The translations under genes and the position numbers were made by a program. Below are positions 36,130 to 48,700 of a stretch of DNA of 64,000 nt, piece after piece (position 1 is the first letter of the stretch; every line of letters begins with the position of its first letter). The stretch comes from Sipunculus nudus. Lineage: Eukaryota; Annelida; Sipuncula; Golfingiida; Sipunculidae. The notes under the pieces were generated by a model that was given only the letters and a program-made list of their open reading frames with translations, was not told the origin of the DNA and did no database searches. The stretch spans positions 66,916,056 to 66,980,055 of the forward strand of contig CM049310.1 in the NCBI GenBank assembly GCA_026874595.1, in the 5' to 3' direction.

Positions 36130-37673
36130 CAATAAACCATTCAGACGTACTGATAAATGTGTGCACTTGGGATCTTTATACAGAGCATTTCACACAGTTG
36201 GTCTGGACGCTAATAATAGGCGAGCCAGGGGGCTATGACACACTTAGAAGAAAGAAATACGGGGAAGCAGCAGCTTCAGGTCTTGCGATCAACGGATTTT
36301 AGACTGTGTAGAAGAAAACAAAGCTACAGATCAAATCCACGTTTTTCGGCTTAACTTCATTTCGGGGTAGCATGTGGAATTCCTTTTAACCAATGAAGTT
36401 GTCAGGTATTTGATTTTTTTGCTTAGTCTGTTTGAATTAATATTTTGTAGCTGTTCTTGTGGTCGTTTGAACAAGGAAAGTTGCAAAGCCAGGATGTGAA
36501 CAATGGATTAGGGAGAAAATACCTTCTGAAAGTAAAGTGCACAAAACCGTTACATCCATTCTTACTTGATTGGGCGGAAACGTATTAAAGAGTAATGTCA
36601 CGTAGAATTCTCCATGTAACCAGAGAAAAGAAGTACTAAGGTTGCGGGACATGAATAAAAAACAGACCGATGCTCTTCAAAATTTCTCTCCTCCCTTAGA
36701 AACCTTATGGAAGACACTTCCGCTGTCAGTGAAGGACTCTCGATATTCTAAAAATCAGGAAACAAAAAAATATTGTTTTCATGGATTTGTCTCGTCAGCT
36801 GCATGTAGGGTTAGGCCAATATTTGGGATAAGGTTAGTTACAAATGGAAATTGTAGGTCATGACAGGTTTGTTTTCACTTACAGGTATGTTACTGAAAAT
36901 TTTGGATCTTATTACGGTGTACACATTGAATTTTGTTCCAAGCAAGAGTACTAGTAATATACACCTGAAATATGTGGCTATTCGATGCAATTAAAGGAAG
37001 TATAAATTTAGATGAATGTCGCTACGTAGCTTAATTATCAAAGATGAACACAGTGTAACCATTGCTCTGAGCAATTATGAACATAATACTTCTATAATTT
37101 TCATTGTATCCATAATAAATTTTATATATACATATGGAATTGCTTTATATTCTGATTTTTTATGTACACGTAGTTTAGAATCTTGTAAATCTAAATCTAT
37201 CCCTAAATACACTAAATCTATCCCAAATTACACTAATCAATCTTTGTATTTTCTCGGGTTAGGGTAATATTTTAGTACATCAAAATGCACTTGTCACTGA
37301 ATAACCTACGAGTCTGTATACATGAAACAATGAATGGCCATCAACATAAAAGGTTATCTTGAAAAAAAAACATTATTTTGGCTATAATTATTTGTATATA
37401 AATTTTCTGTTGAAGCAAAGTCCATTTAAGTTACTTGGTGTACAGAAACTATGAAAACATCCATTAATTGAGGATTTTCTTTCTTCTTCTTGGTTCCTCT
37501 GCTGGATGGGTGTATTTTCTGAAGATGGCCATCCATTTTCTGGCATATTTTATTGTGCACTGGGGAATTACTCTGGGTAGAGTTTCACTTCGCTAGCTTT
37601 AGGATCCCGGACCTTGACATCTTGAGAAAGATTGCTAAACCACTTGTGTCAACCATATAAAACAGATTTTTTG
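36130..37673. other. unassigned DNA
   Basis: No gene, repeat or element end could be supported. Short frames near 36642 and 37016 carry no recognisable motif. Confidence 0.5.
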
Positions 37674-39795
37674 CTTGCCGGAAATCTTCGATTTCGGCAA
37701 GCATGTTTGTCAGTTGAGAATGTCTGTTTGTGTGTTTGTGAGTACTCTCCTGGCCACAATTTTGTAGGAATCGATCTTAAACTTTCAGGGTTGTTTGAAA
37801 GTCAAAAGTCCTGGAAGCCGATTGTTTTTGGTCATTATAGGTCAAACGTCAAGGTCATCAAAAAGTCGAAATTTTATTTTCATAATAACTTTGTCAATAT
37901 TGGTCCTGTCTTCACAAACCTTATCTCGTTTTCTTCCTCGGCGTCTTCTTCTTAAGATGGTCTTATCATCTTTTCTCAACTTTGTGTCACTTTGTCAGTA
38001 TGTCTGTCTGTCTGTCAGTTGACCTCAATTTCGCCTTCTGGCTAGTGCCTTTGTCTTAAATAGAGCATTTTACAGGCCACAGTTTTGCCAGAATTCTTTT
38101 GAACCTGGTGAATTTTATGTCTTACACTAATATATCAAAATTGATTTTTAATTTTCGGGATATGGCCGCTGGGGGCGCTGCACACGAACTTCGTCAACAT
38201 ATCATTCTTTGACCATATCTCCGAAACTATAAACCTGAATTACATAAACTATAGCTTTTTTTCTTCTTCTGAGTCCTCTCCATAACTTGGTCAAGTCATC
38301 TGGTCTCAGCTTTGTGTCACTTTGTCAGTATGTCTGTCTGTCTGTCAGTTGTCCTAAATATCGCCTTCTTGCTAGTATTTGTGTCATATATAGCATTCTA
38401 TAGGCCTCTGTTTTGCAGGAATCCTTTTGAAACTGGTGAATCTTATGCTTAACACTAATATCTCAAAATCGATTTTTCATTTTTGGAATCTTGCCACTCG
38501 GGGGCACTGCACTCGAACTTCATCCCCGTATCTTTTTTGACAATATCCCGAATCTATAAACCTGAATTACAAAAAAATTATAGCTTAATTTCTTCCTTTG
38601 AGTCTTCTCCATAACGTTATCAAGTCATCTGGTATCAGCATTTTGTCACTTTGTCAGTTTGTCTGTCAGTTGTCCTAAATTTCGCCTTCTTGCTAGTTCT
38701 TGTGTCATATATAGCATTCTACAGGCCACAGTTTTGCAGGAATCCTTTTGAAACTGGTGAATCTTATGCTTTACACTAATATTTATCATATATTTTCAGG
38801 ATATGGCCACTAGGGGGCGCTGCACTCGAACTTCATCCCCGTATCTTTTTTTGACAATATCCCGAAACTATAAACCTGAATTACCTAAACTATAGCTTAA
38901 TTAATTCCTCTCTGCCTTTTCCTAGCCTTTTTGTCTAAACTTTGTGCCACTTTGTCAGTATATCTGTCAGTTGTCTCAATTTCGCCTTATTGCTGGTTCT
39001 TGTGTCCTACAAATAGCATTCCACAGGCCACCGTTTTGCAGGAATCCTTTTGAAACTGATACATCTTATGTCATACACTTATGTCTCGAAGGTAATTTTT
39101 TATTTTTGGAAAATAACTAATAGGGGGCGCTGCACTTGAAACAATACAACACACCATTTTTAGCCATATCTCCGGAGCTATAAACCTTAATTACATAAAA
39201 TTAAGCTAATTACTTCCTCTCGGTTTTCTCTGTAAACTTGATCAAGGCATCAGGTCTCAACTTCGTGTCACTTTGTCAGTTTGTTGGTCACTTCAAAACA
39301 CTTCAAAATGTTATTTTCCTCATAACTTTGTCAATTAAGGTCCTATCTTCACCACCTTTTTTTCATTTTTTTCACCTTTGTCCTCTACATAACTGAGTAT
39401 AGTTAACTGATATCAGCTTTGTGTCATTTTGTCAATATGTCTGTCCGTTTGTCGGTTGTCCTAAATTTTGCCTTCTTGCTGGCTCTTGCCTCTATTCTAC
39501 AGGCCACAGTCTACCAGGAATCACTTTGCAACTTTCACCTATCGCATAATGGAACGATTTTTTAAAGCTTTATGTGTATTTTTAAATAGGTCAAAGTTCA
39601 AGGTCAAAGTCATGAAAACGAGTAATTTTTTTTATTTCCATCGTAACGTTGTTAATATTGGTCCAGTCTTTATGGCTAATCAAACTATGGCTAATTTCCT
39701 TCCTCTTTGTCTTTTTTATGACATGTTCTGTTTAACTGTACTCCAATCTGGTTCAGAGTTTTTCCGGCAAGCGCGTGACCTTCGGTCGTCTTGTT
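37674..39795 (+). mobile_element. core-repeat element, forward copy 2
   Basis: It has the same hairpin left end as the element at 479 and the same right end (TTTCCGGCAAGCGCGTGACC, then TTCGGTCGTCTTG). The interior contains TGTC tracts, 'ggtcaaacgtcaaggtcatc', then 330-bp monomers anchored on 'acaggccac' at about 38072, 38401, 38721, 39023 and 39499. Monomers are more divergent from one another than those of the first copy. A perfect CTCF-consensus-like block lies at 38804-38822. Confidence 0.75.
38804..38822 (+). promoter_or_regulatory. CTCF-consensus-like motif inside a repeat monomer
   Basis: TGGCCACTAGGGGGCGCTG matches the canonical vertebrate CTCF core without a mismatch that I can see. 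Weaker relatives sit in the other monomers (about 962, 1292, 1620, 1982, 2202, 38163, 38497, 39117). Binding is not shown; only the sequence match is. Confidence 0.45.
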
Positions 39796-41119
39796 TTTTT
39801 CTTTTATTTATCATAGATATTTTGTTAGACTTTATCCAAGCACACCGTGACGGTAAGTTAAAGTGGCATTTTATGAACTATTAAATTTCACTTTGCCAAC
39901 ACAGATGAGTGAAGAAATGTCACCCCTTGTTTGACAGATAGAAGTTACAATTTGAAATGACTTTGGCAAAAGCAACTACTACCTTGTCTATATCAATGGC
40001 AGGCCTTGTATACAGTTTTGTATATGAAAGTAGACAGCTTAAGAAGTGCAATCGTGCATGCTGCAGTCTGCTAACCTTGCCTGAGCTGCACCTTTATTGA
40101 CAAATCCAGTCTTTATATGGAAAGCGCCTACCTCAACCCCAGCTAACTATTCTGACAATCCAAATTTTCAGATTTCTCATAATGATCTGTTTACCTTTGC
40201 AATTTTATAACTATTGATAATATATGCGTTTTATAAGATATTCATGCCACCTAAACCTACCAAATTTTCCTTGAGCTTACATATGGAGAGGAATGCGTTT
40301 CTTTAATCATTAATGCTGGTTCATTTCCCAGCTATTGGAGACTTGTAGCTAAAGCAAATTCAAGGAAAAGTTTTTTCTCCGGCTAGCTCATGAACTGGCT
40401 GGAACTGAAATTAATTCATGCTGTAACAGAACAGGAATTTTCAATGCTATCCAATATTAGGGTCCCCTTTTGGACTGTAAGAAAGCTCAGTAGAATCCTA
40501 AAGACTCCATTCATGGCCAATATGTATTTCTATCATGCTGACAGCATGTTTCCTGTCAATATCGAAACTCTGATACCTGTTCAAATCTCACTGACAGCAA
40601 CCAGCTACCTTTTGTACCCATGCCTCTAAAATAATCCAGATAATTGTAAAATGCATCGCACTGATTTTTTATCATTATTTGACTTGTCCTGCTTGTGTGG
40701 TCTATTGTGCAATGTGTATATGGATGGGATTCATCATCAGCCTCCAGTGAAGGACCACAAGAAAACATCAGTCCTCTGACACATCAGTACTGACACATGA
40801 GTCAAAGGAAAATGGACAGTTCAATTGTACAGCTTTGGACAATTTTGATCGGTTCACAATAATTGTTATCATAAGATTCATTGATTTAGATGTATTCACA
40901 AAATTAGTTTTCATGTTTCATATTTTTCCTTGTATATGTTCATTATTGTGGCATCACACATGGAATGGTAAAATGTATAGAATGCATGTTCATGAAAGCT
41001 TAATTGTTTGTGTTAAATACATAAGTTAGATTAGTTCATATTAAAAGGATTCTTAAGGCAGTGTGGTACGTTTTTCAAATAGTCAACATTTATTTAAGTC
41101 ATAGTGTAGAACTATAATC
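39796..41119. other. unassigned DNA
   Basis: A 79-codon plus frame at 40390-40629 shows no family resemblance. Nothing else was found. Confidence 0.5.
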
Positions 41120-41239
41120 CAAAAGTAATGTAAATGATTTACACCTGAGGAAGGGGACCGAGCACCCGAAAGCTTGTGTACAAGAACCCACACACAGCTA
41201 GTCTTTTTCAAAAGGTGTCAACCATTTAAATTACTTTTG
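41120..41239 (+). ncRNA. hammerhead-like hairpin, probable Penelope-type remnant
   Basis: Arms 41120-41144 and 41215-41239 are near-perfect inverted complements (caaaagtaatgtaaatgat against atttaaattacttttg). Inside are CTGAGGA (41145-41151), a G-rich/C-rich short stem (41153-41167), GAAA (41168-41171), a stem GCTTGTGT/ACACACAGC (41172-41179, 41190-41198) and TA at 41199-41200. The order matches a type I hammerhead (CUGANGA, stem II, GAAA, stem III, UH). Stem II is imperfect, with an A/C pair at its base. Hammerheads are known in Penelope-like retroelements, and 'ctgaggaag...cgaaagcttgtg' recalls their ends. No reverse transcriptase is present. Confidence 0.45.
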
Positions 41240-43307
41240 TAAGTAACAGACTAGCACGGCATTTCAAAACTTTACAACTATAATCCAGTTTAATTCTGCA
41301 CTCAAAGCCAATCCTATACTTCCATTCTACTATCAGCAGTTAATGGATGCAGGAAAATCCGTAAGGGGGGAAGAAGCATATATCACGTGGACTTTGTGTG
41401 CATATCTGTCCGGTTAATACTTGTTAAATTATTTTTACTATATAAACTTCTTTAAAAAAAGGAATAAAGATAAAATATTAAAAATTATTGAACCTTGGTT
41501 ATGCCATGCTTACTTGGAGTAGACAATTGTTACCAACTAATTTCTAGGGATCTGCTTAACAATGGATTAAAATTAGACACTAACCAGCAATAATTGCAAT
41601 CAGGTTTTCACAGTTTTAGAAGTTCACTCACATGGCAGGCTTATAGGGCATCTCAACAAGTGTCTATTATCAAGGCCATGGAGCCTAATGAAAGATTAAC
41701 ACTGCAGTTGGGCACCTGCACTATATTATCAATTAGGTCCACATATGGACACACCAGGTTAAATAGCTCAGACTGTATAGATGGTCTCAGCTCTGTGATT
41801 CCCCCAGGTAAGAGTTAAACAAGCATTTACACCAACTAACCTGTCGGTGTTGATGAGTCTTGGTGCCAGATTAATTTTAATACATGACTATGATACGAAT
41901 AAATCAGATACATAGCGTTAGAGAGGACAACAACCAATACCGGTCATTTGGGTTTTCATTGGTTAAAAAGGGGTGTCTCAGGACAGGACTGGCAGCTTTT
42001 TTTCTGGGAGCTATATGGCCCAACATCTCTACTAGGGTGAGAACTGAGGATAGTTAGTAGTGAACAGTTTGTAAGATTAGTTTAACTTAGTAATATTTCA
42101 TTGTAATGTGATGCTAGAACTGTCTAGGAAGATTGTAAATACACCAAGAATTATTCATCATTGTATACATCTGTTACGCCACGTCACAGTACACATAAAG
42201 TAGGAGTAAAGGTCCCAGAGTGATCTTTGTAAAAATTCATTATGATGAACAAGGTAACATATGGTGCTAAATATTCAATTATTTATTAATCATTATGGAT
42301 AAATCTGCATATATATATGTCTCATGATTGCGCAAAGACGTGTTCATGGTAATCGGTCTGTGTGCCGAATCCTTATACATGCGGCTTTCCTTCAGTGTAT
42401 ACATGCTGGTGACAGCTTTCTTTTTAGATGGCACATTTATTTAACGTTATATATATAATATTTTGTATTACCAGTTATCTTCGAACATTGCGTGAGGATG
42501 AAATGACTTTTTTTAAAACATCTTTCATGGTAGCAATTATCATATTATTCTGTTAACACAAGGACCGTGTAATACATAGAGAAATTAAAATGAAACACGG
42601 TGTCGTTTCCGACCTTACTAGTACAAATGACATAATACAATCAATATATAATAAGAAACAGAGTAACACAGTATAAAAGCACAGCAAGCACAGCTAGACT
42701 CCAGGTACAAGTCCAATTAGTACAGCTATGCCATGCCCACGCATACAGCAGAGGCCCAAAATATATGAATGACGCTTGATTAAAACATAAAAATAAAAAG
42801 TAGCATAGCAATGAAAAGGTTTGGCTGGGGTGGCAAAAAACAAATAAATGACCCCTCTGTCAGTTACCCCTCAGTTAATTACCCCTCCTCCGACAATTAC
42901 CCACCTGGTATAAAATATACATTTGAAGTACACAAAGTACAAAATAAAGAACCATAAAATATATAATGCACAGATTCAGTAGTGTGTGTAGGTGCAGTAA
43001 AATAATTTTTTTTTTAAATAATTTTATAGATAAATGCGGTTTCAATTATTTGTTCGGCCACAGTTTCGTTCCACCGATCTTTATTTGCCCTCTGCGACCC
43101 ATTTTGTACTGCTCAACAGGTATATTTGTTCCCACAATATCACCAGCGACTTCTTCGTTTCCCCATGGCCACAGCTCTCTGATACTGAAAATACTGAATA
43201 ACTGAAGTATATTGTCTCCGATTCAGTATAAAGCTACAGGCACTAAAAGTACTGAAATTTGAATATTGCCCATAGAATAAAAACAGCAATCTTACAGGAG
43301 CTCGTCG
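41240..43307. other. unassigned DNA
   Basis: AT-rich, with a short 'cagttacccct' repetition near 42860. A 74-codon plus frame at 41594-41818 has no recognisable domain. No ORF2 of the neighbouring L1-type element is visible. Confidence 0.5.
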
Positions 43308-44113
43308 CTAACTGGTGAGGCGGTAGTCCGTCAGAAGAGTATCTGAGTTGTCCACTGCGTACCTGCGTCCTTCAATAATCAGTTTGTTGGCCACCAATGA
43401 AGCCTTCATTTTCATGACGCGCGCTTTCTTCATAATCGGGGACAGTTTTACCCGCCTTTGTTCAATTTCAATCGGAAAGTCCTCCATCATAAGTATGTCG
43501 GTTCCCTTTTAGTTTATTTCTCAGCCTCCATATCACCAAACCGAACAAACCGAACAATTATATCTCTACATTTATTTTGGTTTCTCGAAGGATCCCCCAA
43601 TCTATGACACCGCTGGAATTTAATATCTTTCACATTGCCTACACCCAGCTTAGTCACAAAAAGATTCTGTACTTTCTTTATACACATAGATCTCGATTCG
43701 TTAGAATCTGCAAGTAGTCAAGAAAATCTCAAAATTTCTCCGTTAATGTAAAAGTCTTTCTTTTAGATCAAGGTTTTCAGGTTATTTTTTTTTCTTACTC
43801 TTGCAATATTTTCGAGTTTAGCCCTTCTTGTGGTTTTACTTTCTTTTTCCCTTTTCCCTAAATGTTTTCACTTCAGACTTCTCTTATAGCTTAGCCTTTG
43901 TGTTCAGGAGAATCTTGTAGACTTTTAAAGTTATCAATTTCTGCTCGTAGCTGACCAACCTCTCCAGTAAGATCAGCCATAGAAATAACTACCTTCTCGA
44001 TCTGGTTTTGTAGTGCTCTCATGCTTTCATTCTTGTGAAAAAGGTTTCTTGGCCTTTGGGGTTCCTGTCAAATGTTTTGATGTCACTGCCTTTGTCCGTG
44101 CCCTGGTACCCAT
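43308..44113 (-). pseudogene. L1-type retrotransposon ORF1 protein, broken
   Basis: The likely start is ATG 44113-44111 (MGTRARTKAVTSKHL). Seen in order: a Lys-rich N-terminus, a degraded coiled-coil-like stretch (about 44000-43800), then IKFQRCHRLGDPSRNQNK and DIIVRFVRFGDMEAEK (about 43640-43515), a stop, and MMEDFPIEIEQRR...LSPIMKKAR...LIIEGRRYAVDN (43490-43330). The HRLG, IVRF and EDFP..I..RR..L.P..K.AR blocks are the RRM and C-terminal domain signatures of L1 ORF1p (transposase_22 family), an RNA-binding chaperone that coats LINE RNA. Several stops and shifts disable it. The reverse-transcriptase ORF2 that should follow is missing, so this is a dead fragment. Confidence 0.8.
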
Positions 44114-44579
44114 TGTATGTCTCTGTTCGTATGCCGTGTGTATTATTAAACAAGCGAGGCCGTGTGTGTCACCATTCACTAATATACAGTTGAGACCCCG
44201 GCACAGTCTTAAAGCCGATTACCAAGACCTCAGAACAATAGAAATGTGTCCGGCCACGTATTGACGACCTTGATCACAAAATTGAATATTTCAATTTCCA
44301 AAAACAGACGTTCTTTCACGTTACGAAAAATTCCATCACTATTTTATAGTAATATTCACAATACCTCCGCATGCAAATTTTTAAAGACTTATGGTGTACA
44401 ATATCCCCACGTTTGGAGGCATTTCCCTGCTGCTCTGCTCACACGCGTCTGATCCCCATAGATCACGTGACGTCTCCCCTGTTCATTCGTATAGCTTGTC
44501 TCGGCTCCCGAGGGACGATACAACATAAGCAGCCGTTCAGGGGATTCGTTCTACAGTTGCCTCCCGCCCATGACCAGTA

Positions 44580-44938
44580 TAGACCGGGCGTGGAATGTGG
44601 AAGGTGTTATCTGAAAGGGAAATTTATGCCAGTGGTTGATTCAGGTGGGTAACACCTCCCGTCAACAGGCTCTGTCTGTTGATCGACGAAAAGTTGAAGA
44701 ACAATGCTAGTTTTGGGTAATTTTTCTCCAGATTCCTCCGAATTTTACTATTATCCGTCGTTACCGTTTCCAACGCGATTTTCTGACTGTAACCTCCGTC
44801 TTATAGAGGCATCAAATATATCTAGATACCAAATAAACGCAAGGACCTTTTCTATTCATTATCGTTCACAAAATGTTATATTACGAACATTTCTCATTTT
44901 ACTGAACCTCGCCCCCCAAGGGTTTTGTCAATGTCACC
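44580..44938 (+). repeat. left inverted-repeat arm
   Basis: It matches the reverse complement of 49357-49732 in collinear order, with small indels. Homology stops abruptly at 'tagaccgggcgtg' on the outer side and fades after 'atgtcacc' on the inner side. Confidence 0.8.
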
Positions 44939-45759
44939 ATTCAATTCATTGAAAACTGTGTAGAATTGGCATACTTATTTGATTATTTCGTTATTGCTAC
45001 ACATGACTATTAATGTTTTAAGTAAATCGGGTAGATAAAACACGGTATGCCAAAGACAGCGCATACCTCCGCCAGGCGAAACATTCCCACTGCATAAGGC
45101 CTCATATGCGTAACGGTACATGAGTACTCATTGCAAACAGAATTTATTTTAAAAAATCTTATCTTTTTATTAATGACCTTTCAAACACTTATCAAAAAGT
45201 CATATTTGTCATTTAACACTGATATCATTGAATTCTGGGTATGTAGAGATCTTGTGTATGGGCAGTATATTGTTAATGTGAAGTGTACAGGATTCATCTA
45301 CACGGTTTGACAGCACATAATTGCTCTGGATAAAATAAAGCTTACGTACAGATCCCCCTAGGACCAAATAATTTTCCATTAATATACACGTGTTTTTATT
45401 GTGTCAAAACAGTTTGAGACGTTATCGGTTGACCATTGATAACGGGTAGACATGGTTAAATAAGGTACCGATGGCATTTGGCGCCATGCACACCTGACGT
45501 AGTGCAACGCGTTATCCAGACCCTGTGCATCAAAAAGTCCCATGATCAGCGAATACAAGACCATTCTAGCGTCCAGACTGCACATTAATGCATGAAAAGA
45601 AATACGCAAAATATCACAAAGTGACCAATTTCCACCAGGAAGAGTTTTCAGAGATAAAAAGTGAGTAATTTGCGTATTCGTACATTGAGCTTCCTGCTCG
45701 CTCCTTGCTATGCTATTTTGTTGTATTTTAATGCACTTATTCTCACAAGTTAGAACTCC

Positions 45760-48700
45760 ATGATGTCTGCAAAAAGGAAGAGGAGAAAGGACCGTAACAG
45801 AAAATTTTATTATTCGCGTTGGGCATTATCTCGGTCTAGCGTAAAAAAAGATAGGATTGCTCCCCACAGCAATGCCAGCTATAGTACACTTATCAAAAGT
45901 AAGCTGGCGAAATGGTGAGGCAAATCATATTTTAACCAATCTGCTACCTTTCACTATGTTACGTTAAATCTTGTTATACATGGTTACCACAGAGAATGTT
46001 ATCAGAAATTTACAAAGATTAATTCGACCAAACACACAGGTATAGAAGAGAACAAGATTTTGTACAGGGCAGCTCTCAACATTGCGGTCAGATGTGGCCC
46101 GTTCAGTAAACCATTTCCAGAAAAGTGTGATATCTGTGACAAGCTTGTGATAACAGTTAATAGACAGAAATGCTATGATACTCCTATTGTTACAAAACAG
46201 CCGAGGTCACCTTGAAAAAGGCAGCTGAGCTACGTAACGACCAGGATATGCCAAGATCCACGCAGAGGATCTAATTGCTATAGAATTTCGGAAGCATGAA
46301 AATGCTACAGAGAATATACGCGACCAACAAGGGACTTTGAGAGAGAACGGCCTGATGATAATGATGATGACGACATCGACTCTCAACCAGGTGACAGTGA
46401 ATCTGGATTTCAGAAGGTTTGTTCGAAAACTGAAACAAACGTCCTGCAAAAGAGACGAACCTTTCAATGAGTACATTAAATGAATTTTCTGGAGTAGGTG
46501 TTGGGGATCGTCGATACCATCACATAAAAAGTATGGTGATACTCGTCTGTGTGTCACAGTGTTCCCAACCCAACCACAGATTGTAATAAATGCTGCTTCA
46601 GTCGCAAGTGGAGGTGCAGTGTCGAACTTGCTCTGTATAGCCAACTATTGAAACATGCCGTAATATTGTTGAGACAAGAATTATCAGTTTTATAGACTGC
46701 GCCCCAAACCTACCATTGGCCCCTACGGTTGAGGCATTATCACAAACAAAACGTCAACCCCCAGAAGAAGTTTTTACTTTTTTCACAAATGTTCTGAAAA
46801 CGTGAAACCATCAAGGCGGTGATGACGTAACCCAGCTGTCAAAATCCTATGCCAAAGAACCGGTACACGGTGTTTCACGGGGAAAGAAACTGACAGAAAA
46901 GCATGTCCTTATAGGGGTAGGACTACACAACCTAACTAGACAAAAGATTCCTGTCAATATCCTGTACAATTTGGGCCATAGTGCTTGTTATGATGTGGTG
47001 CTTGAAACCCGAGACAGAATTGGCCGAGCTTTCCCGAAAAAAAACTAGGCAGCAGGGAAACCTTCTTCAACTTCAATCAATAGAGTTTAGAGAGGATGCC
47101 CGAAATGGTAAACTTCGGAGAACTCCCAGTTTTGAACGATATATTTTAACATCAAGGTCTTATATGTATATGTACTTGAAAACCTGGAAGCTTGATACCC
47201 GGGAGCTAGAATGTTGAATATGTTGAAGGAACACGGACTGTCTGTACAAAAAAAAACAGTATACAAGTAACAGACATGCAGTAGACCAGGCAGGAGAACA
47301 AACCTTCTACCAAAGCGCATAGATTCCAGGAGGAATAAGACACCTTGCTGCAAACAGAAGTATGATAAATGGGTGTTGAATCGACAATAGTTTGCCAAGT
47401 ACAGGGATGCACTTTTTGAGATGACTGGCCTTGCAGGCTCAACAGATGATCCTTAAAAAAGCTGCAGACAATCTGAAATTGTCAAGTCTTAGAAGAGAAT
47501 TCAGTCCCAATTAGATGTTTTTGAAAAATAAATCCTTCCTGTCCTTCACTGGACCATGAATATCTGTGCTCCCGTCGCCACTGCCATTAAACAAAACCTG
47601 TCAAGCATTCCAAAGATTGGACAACATATGTATGACACATTTGCAAAAGAGAGATTGGAGAGGACTAGGAAAATTCTTTGATCCAATTTCTAGGGCCTTA
47701 ACACGGACATTTAAAGATTCAGCGAAACGGGTGAGCATCACTGCTGAGCTAAAGGTTGAGTAAAACATACCGAGAAAACTTATAGCTGTCTCCAGCAAGC
47801 AAAACCTGCCTTTTGACACTGGAAAAAGTTAACTCATTGCTTGGGGCCAATACCAATTAAATCTCACCAATGAAGATAAAACGAGACGTGTTACAGATAG
47901 GATTAAGCTGCTTGATATAATTGCTGAATATTGTCCGGTCATTGATTCAACCCTGTTGCCTTCAACAGACCTTGTCACGGAATACATAATGATTTTGGTG
48001 GCAACGGTGCGAATGATGACGCGAATTCCTGAAAACTTCAACCAGTTGGCCTTGAAACTCTTTGATTGGCTTCCTAAGGATTATATGCGCATTGATGTGA
48101 TTGCAGACACGTACAGGGACAAATCAATAAAACAAGCGGAAAGTTTGCAACGGGGTTGTAGCGAGTAAAGGGATATTTAAGTAAAGGGAAGACACACGTA
48201 TTCCGCAAAATTTCCCCCCGTTTTTATCCAATGGAGCCAATACAGAGAGGTTGATTGAATTCCTACTTGAGGTATGAGAGGAGCAGCACAGGAGCCTGCC
48301 CGTCAGTCGCTAAATATATTTGTCGATGAGGGACAAGTGTTATCTAATTACAAATGAAGGCATGCAAATTGTAAAAGACTTATCATTCGACCCAGAAGAA
48401 GCGGATACTAAGGTTTGCCTTTATGTTAACCACGCCATCACGCATTTTCGAGGACCAATAATTGTTCGTTCACCATCTGGTGACACAGATATCCCCCTCA
48501 TATTACTTACAGTATTTGCTGAGAGAGATCTTGATCTAAACCTGGACAATGGCCACGGGAAAAGCAGAAAGATATATGATCCAGGAAGATGTGAAATGAC
48601 CATATCTTCTAAGAAAGTATTGCTGGGGTTACACGCATTCACCGGAAATTACTATACATCTGCATTTTTCAGGAAAGGGAAAAGAATATGTTGGTCTTTA

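Noticed and set aside
46207-46644. 145-codon minus-strand frame
   Set aside because: It is antisense to the zinc-module part of the decayed plus-strand gene and has no similarity of its own.
47566-48168. Separate small genes between 47.5 and 48.2 kb
   Set aside because: The pieces match, in shifting frames, the middle of the same decayed mobile-element gene, so they are fragments and not independent genes.
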